Of a DNA stretch of 64,000 bases, positions 1-12,500 are shown in pieces. A program made the position numbers and the translations under genes. The stretch is from Amborella trichopoda (Eukaryota; Streptophyta; Magnoliopsida; Amborellales; Amborellaceae). Every line of letters begins with the position of its first letter. The stretch's first letter is position 1. Under the pieces are notes generated by a model. That model saw only the letters and a list, made by a program, of their open reading frames with translations, made no database searches and was not told the origin of the DNA. The stretch covers positions 2,867,961 through 2,931,960 of the forward strand of contig NW_006494789.1 of NCBI RefSeq assembly GCF_000471905.2, in the 5' to 3' direction.

Positions 1-591
1 GGCGCTGCTTGCTTAATTAGCCTTGTCACCATTTGTTTCTCTCTACTCTACAGTGTGTGAATGGAGCAGCAAATTGAAAGAGCTGCTCTCTCTGTGACTG
101 TGAGGGCCGAGTGGTGAATGAATGGAGATGGGCATCGCCGCCTTCTTTACTGTGGCTCTGGGTGGGTAAGCCTACTCAGTATTGTTACTCTTATTAGGGG
201 GTGGCCATTTCTAGGGAATTGGGTTGTCAAAGGTTACTGTTTATGGCCTCATGCTTCTTCATTCACTGCACTTTCAACTATCTTGTATCTTATTTTATGG
301 AAAACCGGTACAGTTGCTTCCCAAGTTTTTCTCTGAATTTTGTTTGCGTTAAATTGCTCGTTTTCCTTAGGGTCCTCCCATAAATTATTATAGGTTAATG
401 CAAAATCCTGTGCTCCTTACGAAGTAGGATTTCTCCTTTGCTCCTTTGATGGACCTGATGGTGTGGAATCGTTGTGATTATTCTGTTTCCCATAGATAGA
501 TTGTAGAGTAGCAGTACTGAATTTATGTTTTATTTGCTTGATAGAAACTTCCTGAGTAGTTTGCCATATTTGGAAAAGGAAACACACAATA
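1..591 (+). promoter_or_regulatory. NF-YA 5' leader with uORFs and possible leader intron
   Basis: This stretch precedes the NF-YA start codon and carries no long coding frame. An 18-codon upstream ORF runs from ATG 61 to TGA 115-117. The next ATG (118) opens directly after it and, if unspliced, reads to 336. A good 5' splice site (GTAAG) lies at 166, so 166 to about 590 may contain a leader intron; the acceptor cannot be fixed by eye. NF-YA genes of other plants have leader introns and uORFs that dampen translation, so a regulatory role is plausible. The transcription start is not visible and may lie left of the window. Confidence 0.45.
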
Positions 592-3500
592 ATGCAAGCA
601 GCAGCAGCAGCAACTTGCTTCAAAGAGGGGTTTTATGGAGGGATTATTTCGCAGCCATCCTCAATCTCCTTGGTGCCTTGGTGGAGTAACAATAGTAGTA
701 GGTCTACCATCATTAACGGGGGGGATTGCATGAAATCTTTTTTTGTGGAGCACCACCCCCTGGGAGGAGGAGGAGGAGGAGGAGGAGGAGGAGGTGTCTT
801 CTCTTCGGAGATTCGGGCGTCAGTACCTCCTCAACAACAAGTGGTAGTAGTACATCATGATCCACATGATCATGGGCCACCCGTCAAGCCTCAGCTCGAA
901 AAAGGCACCTATGAAACTGCAAATTTCTCTGTACATCCTGGTAACAATCTCATTTTCCTTAGAACAATTTGTTTATCAGTTTGTTCTTCTTTCTGCAATG
1001 ATTTTCCTCCAAAGGAAAGGTGTACACCTGTGTTCGAAATGGCATAATTTCTAAGAGAGAGTACAAGAAAAAAAAAACCACCAGGACCAAGACTGGATGT
1101 CTCCTTAATGGTTGTTGAGATGGTGACCTATTTTCAAACCTATAATGTGCTAGATGATGCATGAAGCAATGAAAATAGCAGTAGCCGGAAACGCTTATGA
1201 AATTTGCCTTTTGGTGATTACATACCTTATGCTTTCAATGCATCAGACACCCAGAAGACTTCCATTTTTGGGTATCTGTGCAAAACATATTTCTTATGTT
1301 TTATTAAGATCTTAAAATATTTTGATGGTTTTTGAGTTAAGTAGTTGCTGTATGTTCTGTGACAACTTTGATATTTATGTAATCCCAATCTCAAGCGATA
1401 GAAGGGTTTAAAAAATTGTTTGATAGCACTATTGTTATTCACCATACCGATTCAAAAGCTCTAGCAGTAGGAATGTAAGCAAATCAAGAATAACGAGGAA
1501 TATACACAGGTCCCATACATGTGAATTTATAGGATCAAAAGAATCGAAGTAATTCAGAACATGGAGACATAGGTTCTTCCCAATATTGTTCCTGGTGTGG
1601 TCTTGTTTGAGGTTCCATCAAACAGGATTGTTACCAAGCGAAACTTAGTGTCATTGAGGGGTTGAAGCTAGAAGATGACGTGCGCATGTAGAATGCAACC
1701 ATGCTTATCATCTGAGCTACAACAAATTGTCCTAACCAATGTTTGATACTGAATAACAAGGCGAAAGCACTAACAAGGATGACCTTATTCTACTTTTCTT
1801 AATGATGGGACTTGCAGTTTTCTTTTTTTTTTTACAAAAAAAAGAAAAAACCAGAAGATGATTTTAAGGCAGGAACTAGAGGAAGAGATGCTCGTTAATT
1901 ATGCATATTCATTTTCAAGAAAAACATAATAACCGTTGACTATAAGACAACTGTTAGACCAACTTTGCTTTATGGGGCAGAATGTTGGGCGGCCAAGAAA
2001 CAAGATAGCCAAAGGATAAGTGTAGCTGAGATGAGTATGTTGAGATGGATAGTGACAAGACAAGAAGGGATATAATTAGAAATGAATACATTTGGGAATA
2101 CTTGTGTGTGGTTCCGATAGATGATAAGATGAGAGAAAGTAGACTTAGGTGGATTGATCATGTGTAGCGCAAACAAAATAGAAGATATGTTAGGAGGTAC
2201 GAGTTGGTTCAAGTGAAAGGCTAAAAAAAAGCAAGGCTTGGAAGTAATGAAAGAAGATATGAGGATTTATGGCCTCACTAAGGGTATGGCCCTTGATAGA
2301 GCAGAATGGTGTAACAAAATTCATATAAACGACTCCAAATAGTTGGAAAAAGCTCTGATGATGAATACAATAACCATTGAGAGAGGGGGATTGCCTGTGT
2401 ATTGTGCACACTAGAGGAGAGGCTTTATATCCACTAGTTACATCTTGTTGTATGAGTAGCTAAGATACCTAAATATGTTTACTGCTACCAGATTATGATA
2501 CTTGTAATTATAAAACTGTATGAATATATAAATATTTCTGAAGAGTATAATGTTATGCATGTTAATGAGTAAATCTATGGCATAGTACAATTTACACAAT
2601 TAAATCAAAATAATCTAGTAATAACAGAACACTTGATTTTTACTAACGGCACCTCTGTTGAATTCTTCTTTGCCTCTTATTTTTTCATGATATTGTTTGT
2701 TACTAGATTCAAATTTCTATGCGCAGATTGTTACTAGATCAGTTAAGAGCTGATTTTTCCCCAAGGTTTTAGGATAATGGTCCTTGTGAAATTTCCTCTA
2801 TATTATAATGCTTGAGAACAATGTTTTAGAACTCAGCCGAGTCGACTAGGGCTCGACCAAGTAACTTGGCTTTTGCAGCCTGCTGAGGCAAAATCTATTG
2901 ACAAATTCGGGTTTCTTAAAAGCTCTTAAAAAATTTAAAAATTTATTATTAGATCACTAATAAATGATGTATAAATATGTTTCTTATAATTTTTTGTTTT
3001 TATGATAATTGGTGACATTTTCTCACTATATACGCTTTTTTTATATTTTTCCCTTTTTTTTTTTTTAATTGTTTCGAGCAATAATTATTATTTTTCCATC
3101 TTTGGTAGACTTTTTAATGCTGTTTATAACTTTTTTCATTTTGTGCTATTTTTATTATTTTTAACAATTTTTAGGTATTCTTTTGTAATTTTTGGGGCCC
3201 TTTTTTGTCTCATACATGACTCGGACGAGTGCTCTCAGACTCGCCCGAGTTACTCAGCTTAGGCAGGGGCTAAGTCCGGAGACCGAGCTGGGTAATTGAA
3301 CATTGCTTGAGAATGTGATGTTAACATATTGCAGCATTATTGTTTTTTTCTTTTGAATAAATATTGCAGCATTAATGGTGTGTGAATTCCTTTATCAATT
3401 TTGTTTAATTTCTCAATGAAAATCCTTTGTATGTAACTGTCCTAAACTCTCTCCCTCTAGATAATGAGAAGAGTCATGGAAAAGGTCAAACAAGTCCACA

Positions 3501-6500
3501 GGTTTATGCCACCATATCTCTTCATTCAACCTCATCAGAAAATGGCCGTACTCGTTGTGATCTGGGGCTTGGTCAGGCAATGGTGAGGGTTATTTTCTAA
3601 CTCTGATTGCTGCATATTTTGATTTGGAGGTTTTCAGTTGATGCCTCTTCACTTTAAACTTGCATAGAGAGGTCACTGTGCTTGATTCTCTGGAAATCAT
3701 CTATAATTATTTGGTTAATAGTTGGTCAATGTTGACATCCTTGTTTGTAGGTTTGTGCCAACTATCCTCATGTAGATCAATTCTGTGGCCTATTTTCAAG
3801 TTATGGGAGCCAAGCAATGGTAAGTTTTCTTTTTTCTTGCAATATTTCGAACTTTTCTTGGTACCGAGTTGAATACTGCTTCTGCTCTCCATGGTTGATT
3901 TTCATCTATACTTTGTGCACTAATTTTTGTGATGGATAGCTATCTTGGTTTTATGACTGGTGGCTTCCTCTCCCTGGATATGTATGCCATGATATTTCTA
4001 ATACTTGGTTATGCCTCGGTTCTGATTTGAATTGTTAGAAAAATGAGGAAACCCATGGTTTTGTAATTTTTTTTTTCTCTTTATTCTTTCAAATTTTTTT
4101 AAATAGCAAACTCTTGAGTTTATATTATAGAGTCATCTCCTTCTCCCTGATTGTGTTTGACTTTGGCACTAATATTTTGTGCACTAATTTTTAAGTTCTT
4201 CCTTTTCGTTTTCATCTATAATTTGTGCACTAATTTTTGTGATGGATAGCTATCTTGGTTTTATGACTGGTGGCTTCCTCTCCCTGGATATGTATGCCAT
4301 GATATTTCTAATACTTGGTTATGCCTCGGTTCTGATTTGAATTGTTAGAAAAATGAGGAAACCCATGGTTTTGTAATTTTTTTTTTCTCTTTATTCTTTC
4401 AATTTTTTTTAAATAGCAAACTCTTGAGTTTATATTATAGAGTCATCTCCTTCTCCCTGTTTGTGTTTGACTTTGGCACTAAGTTTTTAATACTTAGTAT
4501 AGTTGTTTCTGATTGGGGCTGAATGGAAACCTAGGCAACCATAGATACAATGTTTTTTTGAAGAAAAAAACTACAAAGGCAACCCAACCAATATGATATT
4601 TAACATCTAATACATGCTCTACATTGTTCCATGGCCTTTGTCATAAATTTGTCATGAAACATCAATGTTTCATTGCTATGACCAGAAAACAAGACTAACT
4701 ATGCTACTTTTGTGCTGTCAAAGTCCTTTGTTTTCTCAGTGATGGATGTCCATTTGCATCTTTGTGTATCTAAATATTTCCTGTGACTTCGTCATAGACT
4801 TATTCATGCACAACAGTGATGATGTTGGTGCTAGAAATCATCTGAACAATGAAGGAACCTGCTCCTTGTGATTGTGGCCATTGTGTTCATGATTTTGAGA
4901 ATTGGTGTAGCTTTGAGCCAATATATTATTTCTAGTGTTGCCTGTCACTTACTAATTGGTTTGAAATATTCATGTTGGCAGGCAACACTCTTTTTTTGTA
5001 CTCGTAGAGAATTGCATTCTTCTTGTTACCATATTACCTTGTTTTGTGAAGGAGATCACTTGTGCATCTTATATTTGTATGAACTTGAATTCCTGCTATA
5101 ACTCTGTTTGAAATTTAAGCTATGGAAAGAACCAAAAGATAGGCAGTGGTTGGACAATGGAAAAAACCAAAAGATTGGCAGCGGTTGGACTTAAAACTGG
5201 ACAGACTAGCAAAACATCCTAGGCACTGGAGAGCCAGATAATCCTTTTTAAACACTTTAAGATTTCAGTATGTTGCTCATTCTTATAATGTAGAACAACC
5301 TCATCAAATCCTCTCTTTTTATTTCTTTTATGTTTGGTACTTTCTTTATTTTTTTCTGTTTAGTACTTTCTTTTACAGAGTATCTATTTCTATTGTAAAA
5401 TGAAAGCTTCGTTGGGGTTTGGCAAAAGATGATGTAGACCAGTGTTTGCAAAATCAAACCGGAACGGTTAACTGGACACGAGCCCAGAAGCGGTTTAACT
5501 GGCCTAACTGGTAAACTAGCGGATTCAACTGTTCTAACTGGGCAAGTCCTGGGCGGTCAAAAAGTGTTGAAAAAAACAAAAATGATGCAAAAACAAAAAT
5601 CTACTAAAATATGAAAAGCATATAAAAAATTATTAAAATAAAACACATTCAAATGAAGTTGAAACTTAATGAAAAAAATGGATTTTAAAGAATCTATTTG
5701 TGCCTACGGTTATTTCTAAATTTTATTGGAAAAGATGGGAAAATATAAAAGTGAATATTAATGACCAAAACAATTTATAATCTTTACCATAATATAAAGA
5801 ATACTAAAAAATACATTACAAACCAAATTCCTTATTTTTGGGAATTTATATACATATTTTTTATTTTTTAAATACCACCCGATCACATTGGAGAGCTTCT
5901 ATCAACATCTCTTTTCAGCATGTGTGATGCACATGCAACTCCACTGCAGGTCCTCTTGCCAAGCAAGAGGCATTCTTCGAAAGACTAGTGACTTCCAGCC
6001 CACAGCATAACCAGCCAAATCTGGGTTTTATTTTTCATTTTTTGCTACTTTCTTCACAGCCACCTTTTACAAACTTTGTCCATTTTTTGTGCATTCCCTT
6101 CCTCTTCAGATCATTTTGTGAGGCTTGCGACTCCCCATGTTTCCAGCTCTTTCTATACACACACCTAGGGAAGATGCGACTTTTATTTTATATTAATACA
6201 ACTTACAGACAACGTTTTTCAAAATAACACAACATACCGAACTTTTTTCTTGAAATTAACATACAACTTTATCCAAAAAAAAAAAAAATATCAGCGAAAC
6301 TTTTTTATAGCATGAGGAAAAATAAAGGATGCCATCAAAGCCACAATTGCTACCACTTCAACTACCACAATCACAAATCTAACTCCACCATCGCTCATCC
6401 CCACCCTAACACACCTCGGACAATAGAGAAATATCATTATATTATCTATCTCGTTCATACGTGTTTCTTTGTCAGAGCGGTCTCATTTTTCGTGTCTTTC

Positions 6501-9500
6501 TCGCATGCTATGTCCAACTCTCTGAGGTGCACGTACAATGCAATAAAAGGCCATCATTTTCACAGTTTTTTTATTCAATTCTAAGACTCAGATGCCAAAG
6601 ACTAACAAAAAGTACTGTGGTTGAACATTTACAACCATTCCCTACCCCTACCCTCTGCTCTACTTGTGAATTTATCCCATCTAAACAGTCACACGTGGGG
6701 TCTCAAAAAGCCTTCTAATTGGTGCATCAAAATTGTCACTTCCATTCACTATTTTCCCCCTAACTTTACATTCCAGTGCACATTCTTCATGCACTTTCCC
6801 CAGATGTGCTACTTTCTTTATTGTCTACGTTGTTCGAAAAACCGGTCAATCTAACCGGTAACCGCCCAGTTAGATCGGAACCGGCCACTGCCCAGTTCCG
6901 GTTTTGAGTGGTTTGTCCAATCGGCGATGTATTTGGAATCCCTTTGACCCTGAGGGTAGGCCCCACCTAGGGTCGAAAAGCCAGACCTTGTAGAAGAGCC
7001 GAGGCTTCAGCAGTCATTGAGGTGGTGATACCTCTAGGGCCCAAAAATGTCGAGGTCTGTGTATCCGTGCCTGTCTCTGAAAACCCGCCCCACCCCTGTT
7101 TCTGAATGAACAACCGTTGGAATCAAGCTTAATGGTTCCTGGATTGGGAGGAATCCAGTAGGATGATCTAGGAAGGGGTCTATAGGAGGTTCTTATAATG
7201 GATCCACATTCTGACAGGATGTCTGCAGTGGTGTATTTTTTGAATTCTTTCTTCTGGATAGCCCATGGAATGATGCTAGATTTGATGCTGTCTGCATTAC
7301 AACGGGTGGTCTCTCTTTGGCTTCCAAGCCAATGATTCCAAAGAAGTGCAAGCACAGTCACTCTCCAAAGGCACTGATTGATTGAGGGATAGGGAGGTGA
7401 GAAGAAAGCAAGGAAGGGCTGCTGAATGGTTTCTTGGATTATCCTTCCACAACCAATTTACAGATTGCTCCATATGGTCCTCATTGTTTGGTAGTGAATA
7501 AATATGCAGTCTGCAGTCTTTGCTGCCCTTGCAAGGATGCATCTGTTAGGCATTGTCAGGCCCATGCCACATCTTTTTAGTTGGTCAACTATAAGGATTT
7601 TCTTGTGGTAGTTAGCCAGCTACAGAGAGTTGGACTTTTGGCAGACAGCAGGGATCTGCGCCATGTGCTTGCAATCCAAAGAATAGGGTGGTGGCCTCTG
7701 TTCTTGCAATAGAGGGACAGCATTGAGAAGTTTGCTGAGGTCAAGGGGGCCCACAACAGCCTGTCCCTACCATGGGCAGGATTGAAGAAGTCCTGAAGGG
7801 AGGAGTGGAGGGACTTAAGTTGCAGTGGTTCATTGTCTGTGAGGTCTCTTCGTAGTCTGGGTGACCAAATCTGTTTTGGGGGGAACAACTTCAACGCCTA
7901 AACAAATTGACCCGAGTCAAGGCTAGATCTAGTCTGATGAATTTGCTCTTCATGGCCGATCGAGCAACTCTCATGAGATTTGGGTCACTTCCAGTGAAGT
8001 TTTGGAAGTCCTCCGCCTTGCTGCTTTAAGTCAAGTCTATAAGTGCTGCAGTGAAGGTTTGCAATTGTTCAGCCTTGATTCCAAACCAAGAAAGTTAGCT
8101 TTAGGGCTGGCAATGGGTCGGGTCCGGCTAGACCTGGACCCAGACTTGAATGTATTTGGGTCCAAAAGTTGGGCCCATACCTGTACCTGTCGAGTCTCGG
8201 GTCTATCCCGTTGGGTCCTGGGTCTGGTTGGATCCAGTGCCACTATCACTCTGAGCCATAGTTGCGGGGATCTTGGTAAAGGGGTGGTGTTCCCCTCTTG
8301 GAATCTCGATCAGGCGATCCGGGAGCTGGAGCCCGAGCGGTACTTACTTCATCGCATAAGGGGATCTCGATCCCTACCTATTGGGATCTCAGTTCCTAAT
8401 CTAAACGGATCTTGATCCTTGACTATAAAGGGCCTTGATTCCTATCGATGGGCAATCATGACTCCTCAAATGATGGGTCGCGTTTCGAATATGACAGGTC
8501 AATTTTAAGGGCTTGTATGCATGTGCTTGTGACCCCTGATGGTAACGAGTTCATATTCCATGAGAAATTTTTTAATAACACTGATGTTGATGAGTTTATA
8601 GTTGATGTACTCATTTCAATTATGTAACATTGCTCATGAGAAATCTTCTAATAATACTATTTGACTAACATTAATTTAAATCAATTATATCAATGTACTT
8701 TATTACATAAAATACTAAGTATATGCTAATGAGTATACAATCCATGAACTCATTTCAAATATATAGCGTAGTCCATGAGAAATCTTATAGCAATAACATC
8801 AAAATTAATTTAATTCCACTAAACCAATGTACCTTAATATAAAGAATACTAAGTATATGGCTTCTTAATTATTAAGATTTCATGAATTAATTTTTGTAAA
8901 CAAAATGTCTTATATATCTTTTTATGGTTGCGACACAATTGATGGTTTCTTTTATTTTATATTATTTACAAGTGTTTGAAAGTAATGACATTTTTCATTT
9001 ATTCTCATAATTATCATGATTAAATTTTGGTTTATAGCACAAAACTTTTTATGGATTTCGTAATTACATTTATGTCTTTCATCTCTGAAAAATTAATTTA
9101 ATATTAATGCATCTCACTTCAAAGCTTTCTTAAATCTATTTCTTATTTTTTAACTATTAAGATTTCATAGAAATATTTTTTTAAACAAAATGTCTTATCT
9201 ATCTATTTATATTTTCTACAATTGATGATTTTTTTATATTATTAAATGTTTTAAAGTAGTGATATTTTTCATTTAATTTTATTCTCTTAATTTTCATGTC
9301 AAAAATTTGGATGATAGTACAAAATCTTTTATTGGATTTTGTACTTACCTTTGTCTTTCATTTCTGAAAAAGTTAATTAAATGTCATGTCAAGCATTTAG
9401 TGCATCTCACTTCAATTCTTCCTTAAAGATAGTACAAAGTCTTTTATTGAATTTCGTGCTTACCTTGATGTCTTTCAGTTCCTAAATAATTAATTAAATA

Positions 9501-12500
9501 TCATGTCAAGCATTTAATGCATCTCACTTCAATTCTTCCTTAAATCAATTTCTTGATGCTTAAATTATTAAGATTTTATAGTTTCTACTTTTTTAAACAA
9601 GATGTCTCATCAATCTATTCATGAAAAATTGATGAATTTTTTATATTATTTAAATGTGTTTGAAAGTAATGATTTTTTCATTTAATTTATTTTATTCTCT
9701 TAATTTTCATGTCAAAATTTTGGATGATAGTGCGTTGCCATATACATGTAGTTCATATATACGAGATCGCTCCCTGAGCAACGCTCCCAAGCACTCCAAA
9801 GGTAGGGAGCTTTAACCAAGTGCCGATCCCGGGCTCCTGCACCCGCACCTACACCTGCACCCACACCCACACCTGCACCTGCACTCGCACCTGCACTCGC
9901 ACCGGCACCTGCACCGGCACCCTCTCTCGCTCCCAAAACTATGCTCTGAGGTGCTTTTTTTTTTCCCCCTTTTTTACTATCATAGACCCATATTATTGAC
10001 AACAAAATCACAATCACCTGTCATTAGATTTCAAGCTGTCTGATTTGTTGTTTAATAGCTAAAGATGACTGTGAATTCTTATTGTATATGATCCTTAATA
10101 CACCAAAACGAATATGGCTTGAAGTATTTTTCTCCAACAATTTATGAGTATAGGTTAGGTCCAACCAGACTCGACCTGCGGGTCCAAATGTTGTACCCAT
10201 ACTCGGACCCGTGTTAGTTATACCCGCCGGGTCCTAGGTCGGGTCCGGGTCCATTGCCACCCCTAGGTAGCTTCTAAATAATAAGGATGTTCATTTGGAT
10301 AAAGATCAACGGCTGTCCAATGTACCTCAACCTTCCGATGATCAAGATTGTTCTAGATGATGGTGGATCATGCAGATTGTGCTTATATGGCCTTCAAGTT
10401 CTCAAGTCTTGCATTTCTAGGTGGTTGTGGATTGTTCGGCATGTGGAGGCAGTTATAGAAGGATAGAAGACAGTTAAGATGTGATAAACATGAAAGAAAA
10501 TGTGATCAGAAAGTTCGGGTTAACAGGGTCTGACGCCATAGAACTCCATCAAGAATCAAGAAATGAAATCTGACAATCTTTCAAGATTTACGAATCATAG
10601 AATTTACATGTCCTTTAGAGGTATACAATCATCGAAAGTCAATAAAAAGGAAGAATGTACTGTGGAATTATATAACCAGGAAGTACAAAAAAGACCGTAC
10701 TTTCAATATATTGGGTCTACAATCCAGGAAAATGGAGAGATTGAAGAAGATGTCGTACACGAAATTAAAGCTGGGTAGGCGAAGTTGAGATGTGCAACTA
10801 GAATTTTATTTGATCACCGCATAACAATGAAGCTGGAGGGTAAGTTCTATAAGACAGTTGTGAGACCTGCTTTGCTCTATGGGGCGGACAAAAAACAATA
10901 TACCCATAGAATGAGCATAGCGGAGATGAGGATGTTGAGATGGACGAGTGGCAAGACAAGAAGGGATAGAATTCAAAATAAATTCATTCGGGAGAATTTA
11001 GGTGTGGCACCAATAGGCGATGAGATGAGAGAAAGTAGACTTAGGTGGGCTGGCCATGTGTGGCGCCGACCAAGTATAACACCCGTTAAGAGGTGCGAGT
11101 TAGTTAAAAAATGACTGAAAAGGGCAAGTGGTAGGCCCAAAAGGATGTGGTTGGAAGTAGTCTGAAAAGATATGAGAACTTATGGCCTCACTGAGGCTAT
11201 GGGCTTTAATAGAGCAAAATGGCAGACCAAGATTCGTGTAGCCGCCCCAATTAATTGGGAAAAAGCTATGATGATGATGATGATGAACATTGCGGTCATG
11301 AGTTGAACAAATGATACTTATTCTTCTATTCTCTTGAAGTTCAATAAGTCTGTAATATCAGGTTGTACGCTTCTGCCAGGTCATCAATGTCTGCTATTGT
11401 TGGATTCTTCATGGTCGTTGCCATCATGGGTCTTTCCCTTGCAAAAAGCAAGATCACAACCACCATCCCATGGGGCCACCATTTAAATGCTCGCCCCTTG
11501 GCTTAGCCTTTTCATTGCCCATAATTGACAGCCTAAAGCTCAATTATGCATGTGATCCTAATCTAAAAAGGCCCATAAAGCACATGAGTCTTTGACCTTG
11601 TATCACGAGGCAACCCAACTAAAATTATAGTGACTTTCATTGACCAATGCACTGCAGAAGCATCTTTGGTGGCAGCCCAGGCCTAACCCACTGCGCCGAG
11701 TGCCACAATCACATGTGCCAAGGCAAGAAAGCTAACTCTTAGTAGAATTCCGGTTTCTTAGCCTGGTCGTGAGCACCAGTCCTTGGTAGGGCCTCGACTC
11801 TTCATACTCAAGGAATTGCCCCTGTCATTACCAGGATCTCGACTCCTCAAAATTCTCGAACAACTCTGGCCTTTCATAAGATCCCCTGTCCTTGAATTCC
11901 TCATAGTTTGCCAGTTTAGCACCAAGCCCCTTCCACCATGCCTCTTCTTAGAGCACTGGTGGATGTCACCCAAAATCTAGCCAGGTGGTCGGCTCTTGAA
12001 AGAGCCTTGTCTTGAAAGAGCCTTGTCTTCCTAGGAAACTATTTCCATACTTTGCCTAACAGGAGTAGAGCGTTGGTTCTCACTATATCCTCGGTCCATA
12101 TTGGAATCCATGGAGCCCAGGTTCTTTGTAGGGCCCCTGGCTCCTCAAAACTCTAGTGCCCCAATTTTTTACAGGACCCTGGCTCCCTAAAATTCTAAGC
12201 CCCGGTTCTTTATAGGACCTCGGCTCCTCAAATTTCTAGATCCCCAATTCTTTATGGGGTCCTGACTCCCCAAAACTATAGAGCCCCGTTCTTTGTTGGG
12301 CCCAAACTCCTCAAAACTTTAGAGATTCACTTCTTTATGGGGTCCTTCATAGGCCCCCGGTTGCAAACCATTGGAGCCACAGTTTTTCAAATTAAAAATA
12401 GAACTCTAGTGTGTCTTTGTCTTGATTGCAATAAGCCTATAGACTGTCAACATCAGTGTTTCAAAAAGCGCTAGGCGGCACCTAGGCAGTCGGAGGGCCC

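Noticed and set aside
9712..10017. Gly-Ala-rich minus-strand protein
   Set aside because: It is the translation of a hexamer minisatellite inside a transposon.
12111..12350. CRISPR-like array
   Set aside because: Units are contiguous, diverged and without spacers, in a plant intron.
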